Origin: Amia ocellicauda
Lineage: Eukaryota > Chordata > Actinopteri > Amiiformes > Amiidae
Reading direction: 5' to 3'
NCBI RefSeq assembly: GCF_036373705.1
Contig: NC_089858.1
Location: forward strand, 32,998,749-33,062,748
Length of the DNA stretch: 64,000 nucleotides
The notes under the pieces are model-generated. The model did not search any database, was not told the origin of the DNA, and saw only the letters and a program-made list of their open reading frames with translations. Shown here one piece after another: positions 1 through 12,343 of this stretch (positions are counted from its first letter, which is position 1; every line of letters starts with the position of its first letter). The position numbers and the translations under genes were made by a program.

Positions 1-2337
1 TGCTAACGTCTTGGTGCCAGATACCACAGCACACCTTCAGAGGTCTAGTGGAGTCCATGCCACAACGGGTCAGGGCTGTTTTGGCGGCAAAATGGCGACC
101 TACGCAATATTAGGCAGGTGGTCATAAAGTTATGGCTGATCGGTGTATGCGTGTGTTAGTGCATGTATGCGTGTGTGTCAGTGCGTATATGTTTGCAGTG
201 TGTCTGTCAGTGCGTGTGTGTCAGTGCATTGCGTGTGTGTAGGTTGTGTATGTATGTCCAGTTCCCTCTCTATCTTCACACCTCACCATGATTTCACCAT
301 GCTACGCATTCACACATACAGGCACACACACACACACATCTCTATATATGTACATACAGTCGGAAGCCGTGGGCCCGTGCCAGAGCTGGCCAGTCTGGCG
401 CTGTGAGGTTCTGTCAGCAGACGGAGAGATGGACATGCAGATAGGCACTGACGTCTCCTCTGACACAGTGCCGAGGGCAGTGTGTGGGTCACCGTTGTCA
501 TGATGTCATTGTTTTGGTAACCTTCAATTCCTGGCCGGCGGGGGACCGTGTTGTGTTTTCGGCGGAGCAGTGACAGAGTGGCGCTGTGTGCCAGGCTAGG
601 CAGAGTGGCAGGGGTGGCGGGAAGTTGTCAATCTGTCAGGGTCCTGGTCTCTCCAGAACTCTGTCCAGCAACTGCCAACAGTGTTAGGAACACACCCCCT
701 GGTCCTGGTGCGTCACCCCCCCCCCCCAAGTACACAAACTGCAGGACTGTGTCACCGTCCAGGAGCCCAGCGCTGCCTCACTGGTAGTGCTACAGTCCTC
801 CACCGGACTAATGATCAGAATAACAGCAATAAAAATAATAATGATAATAATAATAATATGAAGAACACCAATAACAATAATTAAATGTAGACTATATAGT
901 ATGCAATCAGTTATTAGGGATTAGACAAGCGTTGTTAGAATTATGATTATTATTATTACAGGGACCCCAGGAGACCATGGAAATTAGTATGTTGTAATCC
1001 TTATAATAGTAAACATGCTGCCGACATCATTACATACAATATAATAAAACCAGGAAGCTTAACTGCCAAACATCATGAGTTCATTATAGCCCACATGTCT
1101 TTGTTTTATCTCAATTCAAATTAGGAACAGTTTTAACACCACCAACAGCAGAGTAAAGTTACACAGGTTGACGTTACTGGCACCAAACTGCCCTTTCCTC
1201 AATCAGGAAGGGGGCAGATACTTTTTCACGGCCCTGTAAGTGAAGTGTACCTGTCTTATTATTCATATTACTATGTCTCTCTCACACACAGCAGTCCCAT
1301 ATAGTCCGAACATAGGGTTGATGAAACAAAACAAGACGTGCTCTTGTGTTTCTCTGGTTCCACATTGAACCTCAGGGCTGTGCTGCTTTGAGGACGTCAG
1401 TGTGAGGGAGGGAGTGGACACAATGAGTGTGCGGGGTGTCTCCTGCACACAACACCAAGCACCAAAGCGAGCAGACCACTGTGGCACCACAAAGTGCGAG
1501 TGGCGGTGGTCTCACACATCTCCGAGCGACAGTAGACCGCCAGGAGACAGGACATTCCACCCTCTGACATCATATCGGGGTGGACATTATTGGAATCTGG
1601 GAGTTAGTCAGAGCACCCGTGAGCCAGAGTGCTTCCCTGCGTCAGAGACGGGGCTGACGTGCTCCGCAGCCGCACAACGCCGCATGACAAAAATAACAAA
1701 ACACTGTTTTTTTTTTTTGTTTTTTTCTGTGATTCGTTTTTGCCCTTGTTATTGTTCCCTCTCTCTCTCCCTCTGTCATGTAAAGTTCAAGTGATTAAAA
1801 AAGATTTATTGGCAAGGCAAGTAAAACTATTGCCAAACCCACATAACAAAACACACACATACACACACTGCACACACACACGCACACATACACACACATG
1901 AATACACATACAGACACACACACACACTCACACAGACATAATGTGTGCTCGGCTTCGTGGCAAAAACACAACTGACTGTAGAGATACTATAACTGGCCTC
2001 TCTCCTCTCTCTCCCTCTCCTTCTCCCTGTCCCAAGAGTGTCTGGTTCTCTCCATTCTGAGGGGTGGTGTTTCTCTGGCATGGCGCCCCCCCCGCCCCCA
2101 GCCTGGCATCCTGCCACCGTGGGAACGACCAGAGTCACGGAAAAGCACCCGGCGGCCTCACAACTCTGACTGACTTTTCAAAGAAATACACGCTGAAAGC
2201 ACAGAGCTCCCCAGCCGCCCAGCCCCCCTCCTGCCCTGGCCTGTGGAGCTCCGAGCAGCCGAGTCGTGTGTCGGGGGCCAGAGGTGTCTGGTGATAAACC
2301 TCCCTTTAATTATGTAAAAAATCTGTAAAACTGTACT
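1..2337. other. Gene-poor intergenic stretch
   Basis: No exon with a recognisable protein family and flanking splice sites was found here. The stretch holds short GT/CA-rich runs (about 140-250 and 1850-1935), a poly-C run near 716-728, an AT-rich patch of AAT/ATA repeats near 825-885, and a CT-rich patch at 1755-1780. The open frames seen here are short and low-complexity. It simply leads into the satellite that starts at 2338. Confidence 0.6.
1786..1835 (-). mobile_element. LINE 3'-tail fragment
   Basis: A short stretch with a TTTATTGGCAAG core followed by a TTGCCAAAC block resembles the 3' tail seen intact at 22229-22275, where it follows reverse-transcriptase fragments on the minus strand. 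Only the tail remains, which is the usual outcome of severe 5' truncation of a non-LTR element. The match is imperfect, so family membership is tentative. Confidence 0.4.
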
Positions 2338-5300
2338 GTGTGTCAGTGTTGCTGTGCTGTGCTACGCTGTGCTGTGCAGTGCTGTGCTACGCTGTGCGGT
2401 GCTACGCTGTGCTGTGTGTCAGTGCTGTGCTGTACTGCGCTGTGCTGTGCTGTGTGTCAGTGCTGTGCTGTGCTGTGCTGTGTGTCAGTGCTGTGCTGTG
2501 CTGTGTGTCAGTGCTGTGCTGTGCTGTGCAGTGCTGTGTGTCAGTGCTGTGCTGTGCTGTGTGTCAGTGCTGTGCTGTGCTGTGCTGTGCTGTGTGTCAG
2601 TGCTGTGCTGTGCTGTGTGTCAGTGCTGTGCTGTGCTGTGCAGTGCTGTGTGTCAGTGCTGTGCTGTGCTGTGCAGTGCTGTGTGTCAGTGCTGTGCAGT
2701 GGTGTGCTGTGCTGTGCTGTGCTGTGTGTCAGTGCTGTGCTGTGCTGTGCTGTGCTGTGCTGTGTGTCAGTGCTGTGCTGTGCTGTGCTGTGCTGTGCTG
2801 TGTGTCAGTGCTGTGCTGTGCTGCGCTGTGCTGTGCTGTGTGTCAGTGCTGTGCTGTGCTGTGCAGTGCTGTGTGTCAGTGCTGTGCAGTGGTGTGCTGT
2901 GCTGTGCTGTGCTACGCTGTGCTACGCTGTGCTACGCTGTGCTGTGCTGTGCTGTGTGTCAGTGCTGTGCTACGCTGTGCGGTGCTACGCTGTGCTGTGT
3001 GTCAGTGCTGTGCTGTGCTGTGCAGTGCTGTGTGTCAGTGCTGTGCAGTGGTGTGCTGTGCTGTGCTGTGCTACGCTGTGCTACGCTGTGCTACGCTGTG
3101 CTGTGCTGTGCTGTGTGTCAGTGCTGTGCTACGCTGTGCGGTGCTACGCTGTGCTGTGTGTCAGTGCTGTGCTGTGCTACGCTGTGCTGTGCTGTGTGTC
3201 AGTGCTGTGCTGTGCTGTGTGTCAGTGCTACGCTGTGCTGTGTGTCAGTGCTGTGCTGTGCTACGCTGTGCTGTGCTGTGTGTCAGTGCTGTGCTGTGCT
3301 GTGTGTCAGTGCTGTGCTGTGCTGCGCTGTGCTGTGCTGTGTGTCAGTGCTGTGCTGTGCTGTGCAGTGCTGTGTGTCAGTGCTGTGTGTCAGTGCTGTG
3401 CTGTGCTGTGCTGTGCTGTGCTGTGCTGTGCTGTGCTGTGTGTCAGTGCTGTGCTGCGCTGTGCTGTGCTGTGCTGTGCTGTGTGTCAGTGCTGTGCTGT
3501 GCTGTGCTGTGCTGTGCTGTGCTGTGCTGTGTGTCAGTGCTGTGCTGTGCTGTGCTGTGTGTCAGTGCTGTGTGTCAGTGCTGTGCTGTGCTGTGCTGTG
3601 CTGTGCTGTGCTGTGCTGTGCTGTGTGTCAGTGCTGTGCTGTGCTGTGCTGTGCTGTGCTGTGTGTCAGTGCTGTGCTGTGCTGTGCTGTGCTGTGCTGT
3701 GCTGTGCTGTGTGTCAGTGCTGTGCTGTGCTGTGCAGTGCTGTGTGTCAGTGCTGTGTGTCAGTGCTGTGCTGTGCTGTGCTGTGTTTCAGTGCTGTGTG
3801 TCAGTGCTGTGCTGTGTTGTGTTTCAGTGCTGTGCTGTGCTGTGCTGTGCTGTGTGTCAGTGCTGTGCTGTGCTGTGCTGTGCTGTGTGTCAGTGCTGTG
3901 CTGTGCTACGCTGTGCTATGCTGTGCTGTGCTGTGTGTCAGTGCTGTGCTGTGCTGTGCAGTGCTGTGTGTCAGTGCTGTGCTGTGCTACGCTGTGCTAC
4001 GCTGTGCTGTGCTGTGCTGTGTGTCAGTGCTGTGCTACGCTGTGCGGTGCTACGCTGTGCTGTGTGTCAGTGCTGTGCTGTGCAGTGCTGTGTGTCAGTG
4101 TGGTGCTGTGCTGTGCTGTGTGTCAGTGCTGTGCTGTGCTGTGCTGTGCTGTGCTGTGCTGTGCTGTGTGTCAGTGCTGTGCTACGCTGTGCTGTGTGTC
4201 AGTGCTGTGCTACGCTGTGCTGTGCTGTGCTGTGTGTCAGTGCTGTGCTACGCTGTGCTGTGCTGTGCTGTGCTGTGTGTCAGTGCTGTGCAGTGCTGTG
4301 CTGTGCTGTGCTGTGCTACGCTGTGCTGTGCTGTGCTGTGCTGTGTGTCAGTGCTGTGCTGTGCAGTGCTGTGTGTCAGTGCTGTGCGGTGCTGTGCTGT
4401 GTGTCAGTGCTGTGCTACGCTGTGCGGTGCTGTGCTGTGTGTCAGTGCTGTGCTACGCTGTGCGGTGTTACGCTGTGCTGTGCTGTGTGTCAGTGCTGTG
4501 CAGTGCTGTGCTGTGCTGTGCTGTGCTACGCTGTGCTGTGCTGTGCTGTGCTGTGTGTCAGTGCTGTGCTACGCTGTGCGGTGCTGTGCTGTGTGTCAGT
4601 GCTGTGCTGTGCTGCGCTGTGCTGTGCTGTGTGTCAGTGCTGTGCTGTGCTGTGCAGTGCTGTGTGTCAGTGCTGTGCAGTGGTGTGCTGTGCTGTGCTG
4701 TGCTACGCTGTGCTACGCTGTGCTACGCTGTGCTGTGCTGTGCTGTGTGTCAGTGCTGTGCTACGCTGTGCGGTGCTACGCTGTGCTGTGTGTCAGTGCT
4801 GTGCTGTGCTGTGTGTCAGTGCTGTGCTGTGCTACGCTGTGCTGTGCTGTGTGTCAGTGCTGTGCTGTGCTGTGTGTCAGTGCTGTGCTGTGCTGTGCTG
4901 TGCTGTGCTGTGCTGTGCTGTGCTGTGCTGTGTGTCAGTGCTGTGCTGCGCTGTGCTGTGCTGTGCTGTGCTGTGCTGTGTGTCAGTGCTGTGCTGTGCT
5001 GTGCTGTGTTTCAGTGCTGTGTGTCAGTGCTGTGCTGTGCTGTGCTGTGCTGTGCTGTGTGTCAGTGCTGTGCTGTGCTGTGTGTCAGTGCTGTGCTGTG
5101 CTACGCTGTGCTACGCTGTGCTGTGCTGTGTGTCAGTGCTGTGCTGTGCTGTGCAGTGCTGTGTGTCAGTGCTGTGCTGTGCTACGCTGTGCTACGCTGT
5201 GCTGTGCAGTGCTGTGTGTCAGTGCTGTGCTGTGTGTCAGTGCTGTGCTGTGCTGTGCTGTGTTTCAGTGCTGTGCTGTGCTGTGTGTCAGTGCTGTGCT

Positions 5301-7545
5301 GTGCTGTGCAGTGCTGTGTGTCAGTGCTGTGCTGTGCTACGCTGTGCTACGCTGTGCTGTGCTGTGCTGTGTGTCAGTGCTGTGCTGTGTGTCAGTGCTG
5401 TGCTGTGCTGTGCTGTGTGTCAGTGCTGTGCTGTGCTGTGTGTCAGTGCTGTGCTGTGCTGTGTGTCAGTGCTGTGCTGTGCTGTGCTGTGCTGTGCTGT
5501 GTGTCAGTGCTGTGCTGTGCTGTGCTGTGCTGTGCTGTGTGTCATTGCTGTGCTACGCTGTGCTGTGCTGTGCTGTGTGTCAGTGCTGTGCTACGCTGTG
5601 CTACGCTGTGCTGTGCTGTGCTGTGTGTCAGTGCTGTGCTGTGTGTCAGTGCTGTGCTGTGCTGTGCTGTGTGTCAGTGCTGTGCTGTGTGTCAGTGCTG
5701 TGCTGTGCTGTGCTGTGTGTCAGTGCTGTGCTGTGCTGTGTGTCAGTGCTGTGCTGTGTGTCAGTGCTGTGCTGTGCTGTGCAGTGCTGTGTGTCAGTGC
5801 TGTGCTGTGCTACGCTGTGCTACGCTGTGCTGTGCTGTGCTGTGTGTCAGTGCTGTGCTACGCTGTGCGGTGCTACGCTGTGCTGTGTGTCAGTGCTGTG
5901 CTGTGCAGTGCTGTGTGTCAGTGTGGTGCTGTGCTGTTCTGTGTGTCAGTGCTGTGCTGTGCTGTGCTGTGCTGTGCTGTGCTGTGCTGTGCTGTGTGTC
6001 AGTGCTGTGCTACGCTGTGCTGTGTGTCAGTGCTGTGCAGTGGTGTGCTGTGTGTCAGTGCTGTGCTACGCTGTGCTGTGCTGTGCTGTGTGTCAGTGCT
6101 GTGCAGTGCTGTGCTGTGCTGTGCTGTGCTACGCTGTGCTGTGCTGTGCTGTGCTGTGTGTCAGTGCTGTGCTGTGCAGTGCTGTGTGTCAGTGCTGTGC
6201 TGTGCTGTGCTGTGTGTCAGTGCTGTGCTACGCTGTGCGGTGCTGTGCTGTGTGTCAGTGCTGTGCTACGCTGTGCGGTGCTGTGCTGTGTGTCAGTGCT
6301 GTGCTACGCTGTGCGGTGTTACGCTGTGCTGTGCTGTGTGTCAGTGCTGTGCAGTGCTGTGCTGTGCTGTGCTGTGCTACGCTGTGCTGTGCTGTGCTGT
6401 GCTGTGTGTCAGTGCTGTGCTACGCTGTGCGGTGCTGTGCTGTGTGTCAGTGCTGTGCTGTGCTGCGCTGTGCTGTGCTGTGTGTCAGTGCTGTGCTGTG
6501 CTGCGCTGTGCTGTGCTGTGTGTCAGTGCTGTGCTGTGCTGTGCAGTGCTGTGTGTCAGTGCTGTGCAGTGGTGTGCTGTGCTGTGCTGTGCTACGCTGT
6601 GCTACGCTGTGCTACGCTGTGCTGTGCTGTGCTGTGTGTCAGTGCTGTGCTACGCTGTGCGGTGCTACGCTGTGCTGTGTGTCAGTGCTGTGCTGTGCTG
6701 TGTGTCAGTGCTGTGCTGTGCTACGCTGTGCTGTGCTGTGTGTCAGTGCTGTGCTGTGCTGTGTGTCAGTGCTGTGCTGTGCTGCGCTGTGCTGTGCTGT
6801 GTGTCAGTGCTGTGCTGTGCTGTGCTGTGCTGTGTGTCAGTGCTGTGCTGTGCTGTGCTGTGCTGTGCTGTGCTGTGTGTCAGTGCTGTGCTGTGCTGTG
6901 CTGTGTTTCAGTGCTGTGTGTCAGTGCTGTGCTGTGCTGTGCTGTGCTGTGCTGTGTGTCAGTGCTGTGCTGTGCTGTGTGTCAGTGCTGTGCTGTGCTA
7001 CGCTGTGCTACGCTGTGCTGTGCTGTGTGTCAGTGCTGTGCTGTGCTGTGCAGTGCTGTGTGTCAGTGCTGTGCTGTGCTACGCTGTGCTACGCTGTGCT
7101 GTGCAGTGCTGTGTGTCAGTGCTGTGCTGTGTGTCAGTGCTGTGCTGTGCTGTGCTGTGTTTCAGTGCTGTGCTGTGCTGTGTGTCAGTGCTGTGCTGTG
7201 CTGTGCAGTGCTGTGTGTCAGTGCTGTGCTGTGCTGTGTGTCAGTGCTGTGCTGTGTGTCAGTGCTGTGCTGTGCTGTGCTGTGTGTCAGTGCTGTGCTG
7301 TGTGTCAGTGCTGTGCTGTGCTGTGCTGTGTGTCAGTGCTGTGCTGTGCTGTGCTGTGCTGTGCTGTGTGTCAGTGCTGTGCTACGCTGTGCTGTGCTGT
7401 GCTGTGTGTCAGTGCTGTGCTACGCTGTGCTACGCTGTGCTGTGCTGTGCTGTGTGTCAGTGCTGTGCGTCAGTGCTGTGCTGTGTGTCAGTGCTGTGCT
7501 ACGCTGTGCTGTGCTGTGCTGTGTGTCAGTGCTGTGCTACGCTGT
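2338..7545. repeat. GTGCT pentamer satellite, left block
   Basis: About 5.2 kb of near-pure tandem repeat. The basic unit is the 5-bp GTGCT, in runs of about 2-9 copies, separated by an 8-bp spacer GTGTGTCA. Recurrent variants are TACGC, GCAGT, GCGGT and a rarer TTTCA form of the spacer. Larger modules recur: a roughly 120-bp module starting GTGCAGTGGTGTGC appears near 2883, 3043, 4673 and 6563, and a segment of about 1.89 kb is duplicated (5009 and 6905 carry the same TTTCAG variant, as do 5101 and 6998). Because TGTGC repeats contain no stop in any forward frame, all three frames are open for more than 1,700 codons, giving Cys/Ala/Val/Leu repeats. There is no start context, splice structure or known domain, so I read this as satellite DNA and not a gene. 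Confidence 0.95.
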
Positions 7546-9154
7546 TGTAGCGTAAGGTACACTTATAAAATTAAATTAAAGAAGTGAATTTATAGTATCA
7601 CCTTATCACGAATCCTGGAATCTTGTAGAACTCAATTTCTGTAATAATTGGACACAGACACCAATTCCAAAGATATAAATTGTCAAATTTATTCAAAACA
7701 AAGACTAAATGTAGCACTACACTAATTATACAAAAGGGAAAAACTAATTAAAATTCAACTCTAGATCAACAAATCAAAGACAAATCACTTTCGTGACCAA
7801 ATCAAAGACCATGGGATCGCATATGATAACACAAATCGTTCAACAAAAAAGGTTATAAAAACATTGACTACAATACCGGTTAGTAAGACGAAGGTGAGTC
7901 TCTCATTAGTATTGTTAGTCAGACATTAAATAACTACGCAGGTTAGTATTTATGTCAGGTAACTTCTCGTTATAGATATATCAGTCTCATTTACGTTTAG
8001 GTGCCGAGAAAGATCCTATCATTACTTGTTACCACAATTTCCCTTAACTGATTATTATTCAATGACTAAGGATAGGCAGGGCCACCAATAATCTAATGTC
8101 TATTAACTTGTGTCAATTTCAGACTAAACAGTTACACAGGAATGAGAAGATATTTCTCAGCGTTGACAGATTTTATTTCTAAAATTATCAACAAAACAGT
8201 TTAATGCAACACACATTTATATTTAAGAAAACTAAATGATATTACACATTCTAGAGTTATGAATCACAGATTAACATTTCTAATTGATTTCTCAAATGTC
8301 ATGAATCATGAACTCCAAACTGTTAAACTTATCTGAACTTCGTCACAGAGAGGCCTCTCTGTCTTCGGGCTCAGATAACAGCACACGGCACGAGGTCCGT
8401 GTGGTTTGGAACAAAGGCAGTCCGGTTCTGCTTTGTCCAAGAACTTCCACTCAGTCGATGCACCTGGAAGTTGGGATTTCGCGAATGTAGAGTCTTTTCC
8501 AAACAGATTTTCCACTGGTTTGAAGGCTCCAAGGTTGTGCACAAAATCTTCTTTGTAAGCAGGGGTTCCACCGTAGTTACTTGAAGACGAAGTCTTTGAG
8601 GAAAGCAGGGCCCTGTTTGTTCCAAGGGTCAAGTTTCTTAAGACTCAATAGCTATTTAAATGACTGACACTTTCGTATTGCAGTCGACTTAGTCAATTGT
8701 CCAGCTGTAAAACTCCACTGATCAGGTGGGCACAGGCGGGCAGCGCAGTCTGTAAAGTTCTTTATTTAATAAAGTCCTTTAAAAGAATTCTTCGTACGGC
8801 TCAATCTCCTTCTCCCAGTTTAACTCTTCTGTTGCCGGCAAAGACTTGGTTGGTTTCTGGTTCCGGTTCTGGCAACAGAGCTACAGGTTGAGCTGTGGCA
8901 GCGAGTTACTGGTTCAGGTGAGAGAGAGAGAGAGAAAAAGGCAGTGCGCTGTTCCTTATAGTCTGTCAGATCAATAGGTGATTGGTTCTTGAATTTTTGA
9001 GATTGGATTTCGGTTTCAGCCCCCAGTGTCCTATTGGATTTGGCTTGATTTATGACTGATGTCAATCCATGCCATCTTTTGGAAATGCCGGTTGGCCTGG
9101 GTTCAGCTCAGAGCCAAAATGCTCTTATCAAAATACACCCAACATAACGTTGCA
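7546..9154. mobile_element. Candidate solo LTR inserted in the satellite
   Basis: This 1,609-bp non-repetitive segment interrupts the pentamer array. It begins TGTAGCG and ends CGTTGCA, that is TG...CA termini with a short imperfect inverted repeat. It is flanked by CTGT at 7542-7545 and again at 9155-9158, as expected for a 4-bp target-site duplication. It is AT-rich and contains AATAAA at 8768-8773 and a TATAAAA at about 7853. These are hallmarks of a retroviral or retrotransposon LTR left by recombination between two LTRs. No gag, pol or env domain was recognised; one minus-strand open frame of 108 codons (8632-8306) matches no family I know. Orientation cannot be settled, and the length is at the long end for an LTR. 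Confidence 0.6.
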
Positions 9155-10314
9155 CTGTGCTGTGCTGTGCTGTGCAGTGCTGAGCTGTGTGTCAGTGCTG
9201 TGCTGTGTGTCAGTGCTGTGCTACGCTGTGCGGTGCTGTGCTGTGCTGTGTGTCAGTGCTGTGCTACGCTGTGCGGTGCTGTGCTGTGCTGTGTGTCAGT
9301 GCTGTGCTGTGCTGTGCTGTGTGTCAGTGCTGTGCTGTGCTGTGCAGTGCTGTGTGTCAGTGCTGTGCTGTGCTGTATGTCAGTGCTGTGCTGTGCTGTG
9401 CAGTGCTGTGTGTCAGTGCTGTGCTGTGCTGTGTGTCAGTGCTGTGCTGTGCTGTGTGTCAGAGCTGTGCTGTATGTCAGTGCTGTGCTGTGCTGTGCAG
9501 TGCTGTGTGTCAGTGCTGTGCTGTGCTGTGCTGTGCAGTGCTGTGTGTCAGTGCTGTGCTGTGCTGTGCAGTGCTGTGCTGTGTGTCAGTGCTGTGCGGT
9601 GCTACGCTGTGCTACGCTGTGCTGTGCAGTGCTGTGTGTCAGTGCTGTGCTGTGCTGTGCTGTGCTGTGCAGTGCTGTGCTGTGTGTCAGTGCTGTGCTG
9701 TGCTGTGCAGTGCTGTGCTGTGTGTCAGAGCTGTGCTACGCTGTGCTGTGCTGTGCTGTGCTACGCTGTGCTGTGCTGTGCTGTGTGTCAGTGCTGTGCT
9801 GTGCTACGCTGTGCTGTGCTGTGTGTCAGTGCTGTGCTGTGCTACGCTGTGCTGTGCTGTGTGTCAGTGCTGTGCTGTGTGTCAGTGCTGTGCTGTGCTA
9901 CGCTGTGCTGTGCTACGCTGTGCTGTGCTGTGTGTCAGTGCTGTGCTGTGCTACGCTGTGCTGTGCAGTGCTGTGCTGTGTGTCAGTGCTGTGCTGTGCT
10001 ATGCTGTGCTGTGCTGTGTGTCAGTGCTGTGCTGTGCTACGCTGTGCTGTGCTGTGTGTCAGTGCTGTGCTGTGCTGTGCTGTGTGTCAGTGCTGTGCTG
10101 TGCTGTGCTGTGCTGTGTGTCAGTGCTGTGCTGTGTGTCAGTGCTGTGCTGTGCTGTGCTGTGTGTCAGTGCTGTGCTGTGCTGTGTGTCAGTGCTGTGC
10201 TGTGCTGTGCTGTGTGTCAGTGCTGTGCTGTGTGTCAGTGCTGTGCTGTGCTGTGTGTCAGTGCTGTGGTTTGCTGTGCTGTGCTGTGCTGTGCTGTGCT
10301 GTGCTGTGCTGTGC
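9155..10314. repeat. GTGCT pentamer satellite, right block
   Basis: This is the same GTGCT plus GTGTGTCA tandem repeat as in 2338-7545, with the same TACGC, GCAGT and GCGGT variants. It resumes directly after the candidate LTR, so the two blocks are best read as one original array of about 6.4 kb split by the insertion. The array ends in a pure run of GTGCT copies (about 10272-10314) before unique sequence begins with a CTCCAGAGG. Confidence 0.93.
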
Positions 10315-11960
10315 TCTCCAGAGGTGATCAGGCAGGGTCAGGGGCAGCTGTGGCTGCTCAGTAACTCAGAGACTCAGGGAGGGCGGATGTTTACGTGCGG
10401 CAGTCAGAGCACACTGACTGACATAAACAACACAACGTAGCACAGAGGAATGGAAATAAACACACATACACACTCACACACGCAAACACACATACCGCAC
10501 ATTCACAAACACACACCCTTCTATCCAGGGTCAGGGATCAGTGTGAGGTTGCGTTTTATTGGTCTGAATGAGGCCCATTTCCTCCACTGACTCTCTCTCT
10601 CTCTCCCTTTCCTGCGCTCCTTCTCTCTGCACAAGAAAAGTACCCTGACCCCCCCACCTCCAAATCCACCTCTCCCCTCCCACTATCAGCTGAGGGTCCA
10701 CAGCGCCGTGACAAACATCGTCGTAACTAGCAGCCCACAGCTACTCCTGTCAGAACAAACACTGGGCATTCCGGGAACGGGACACAGCACACGGGCCGCC
10801 GGGCGCTGGGCTGCCGGGAATTCCCTGCCCGTGACGCAGGATGTTTTGAAATGAGGGTCCGTGGGGGTCGGAAAGCGCTGTTCGTGGGGGGGGGACTGTA
10901 TTGTACTGTGTGTTTGGAGAGCGAGGTGTTGTCAGTGCTTATGCTCAGTGTCCGTATCGGTCAGTGTCAGGGCTGGAGATGAGTGCAGGAATGTGGCGGA
11001 GATGTTGCACAGTCGGCTGCCCCCCCTCCCACACACAGCAGAGAGAGGGCAGGGGGGCACGGAGGAGAGAGATGGATAGAGGGGGGTGAGGGACAGGAAA
11101 GAAGACTACATAGGGGTGGGGCGAGTGACTCCTTCACAGAGAGAAAGGGGACGAGTGGGGGAGTGAGGAGAGCTGCATTTTACATCCAATACTGCTCCTC
11201 CATATTCACTGCATTGCCAATGGCAATGCGCCCCCCCCTCCCTTTTTCCCACTGTCTCCATCTCTCTCTCCCTCTCGCCCTGTGCTCAGTGGTTCATGCT
11301 GTGCTGTAAGACTGGGGTTTGGGCCCTTGAGCAACCTGTACTGTGTTGTAACTAGAGTGTGGCAATTGTGGACAGCAGTGTTATTGCCTTGGGGATTTTA
11401 TGGTGAGCACCCCCACACCCTACACAACACTGCCCAGCACAACACACAACAACCCAAAACATAACACAGCAACACAAAATAGTCCAGAAAATATCAACAA
11501 AACAACAGAGAACACCAGAACATAGCACAAAACAGTACAGTACAACACTACAGCTCAGCACAGTATTGCAGACTATCACAGAGCTGGGATGTGGTTTATT
11601 GGGCACAGTGATAAGAATATTTTATGGCCTGCTCTTACTTGTTTGGTTACTAAATATACCCCCCCACGCCCCCAGTTTCTGCCAAGACTGGAATGCACCT
11701 GGCGCCTGGCACCCCCCCCCACGAAGCACATTGATGGATCATTACTCAGACCCAGCCCGTGTGGGTTACTGCTGTCACAACCGGATAAACACCTGTTTGC
11801 AATGCAGAATTTGTACACTCAATTCAAATAAATCCATCAATAAATAAAAAGTAGACTGTATTATACAACATTCCAGTACAAAACCAAACTGATATGAGTA
11901 TTCCTTATATAGATAAACTGATCATACAAAGACATGCATTCTTGCATATCTTTATAGGCC
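10315..11960. other. Intergenic, low-complexity patches
   Basis: No gene was recognised. The stretch includes CA-rich runs (10456-10520), a CT run near 10590-10612, a GC-rich patch (10690-10850), poly-C runs near 11230 and 11700, and an ACAACA/CAGAACA-rich purine-A stretch at 11420-11560. Open frames here are short, overlap low-complexity DNA and lack splice signals. Confidence 0.55.
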
Positions 11961-11962
11961 TA

Positions 11963-12341
11963 CAGTGAGGGGAGGGTGGGGGGGTGGGGGGGTGTGGGGG
12001 AAGTATTTGATCCCCTGCTGATTTTGTATGTTTGCCCACTGACAAACAAATGATCAGACCCTTTAAGAGAGTGCTCCTAATCTCAGCTCGTTACCTGTAT
12101 AAAAGACACCTGGGAGCCAGAAATCTTGCTGATTGATAGGGGATCAAATACTTAATTCCCTCATTAACATGCAAATCAATGTATAACTTTTTTGAAATGC
12201 GTTTTTCTGGATTTTTTTGTTGTTATTCTGTCTCTCACTGTTAAAATACACCTACCATTAAAATTATAGACTGATCATTTCTTTGTCAGTGGGCAAACAT
12301 ACAAAATCAGCAGGGGATCAAATACTTTTTTCCCCTCACTG
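11963..12341. mobile_element. Tc1/mariner-type MITE
   Basis: A 379-bp element bounded by TA on both sides (11961-11962 and 12342-12343). The ends are long inverted repeats: the left end starts CAGTGAGGGGA and continues with AAGTATTTGATCCCCTGCTG, and the right end is its reverse complement finishing CCCCTCACTG. The pairing continues through the GTTTGCCCACTGACAAA block on both sides. There is no transposase frame, so it is a non-autonomous deletion derivative of a Tc1-like transposon. The left repeat carries a G-rich expansion (about 11970-12000) absent from the right one. Confidence 0.85.
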
Positions 12342-12343
12342 TA

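Noticed and set aside
2338-7587. A 1,749-codon Cys-rich protein gene
   Set aside because: All three forward frames are equally open because the 5-bp unit lacks stops; the peptides are frame-independent repeats with no domain, promoter or splice context.
2338-10314. CRISPR-like array of repeats and spacers
   Set aside because: The unit is a 5-bp tandem with an 8-bp spacer that itself repeats; there are no unique spacers and the context is eukaryotic.
9059-10440. Second Cys-rich open frames of over 400 codons
   Set aside because: Same pentamer satellite; openness comes from the unit sequence.
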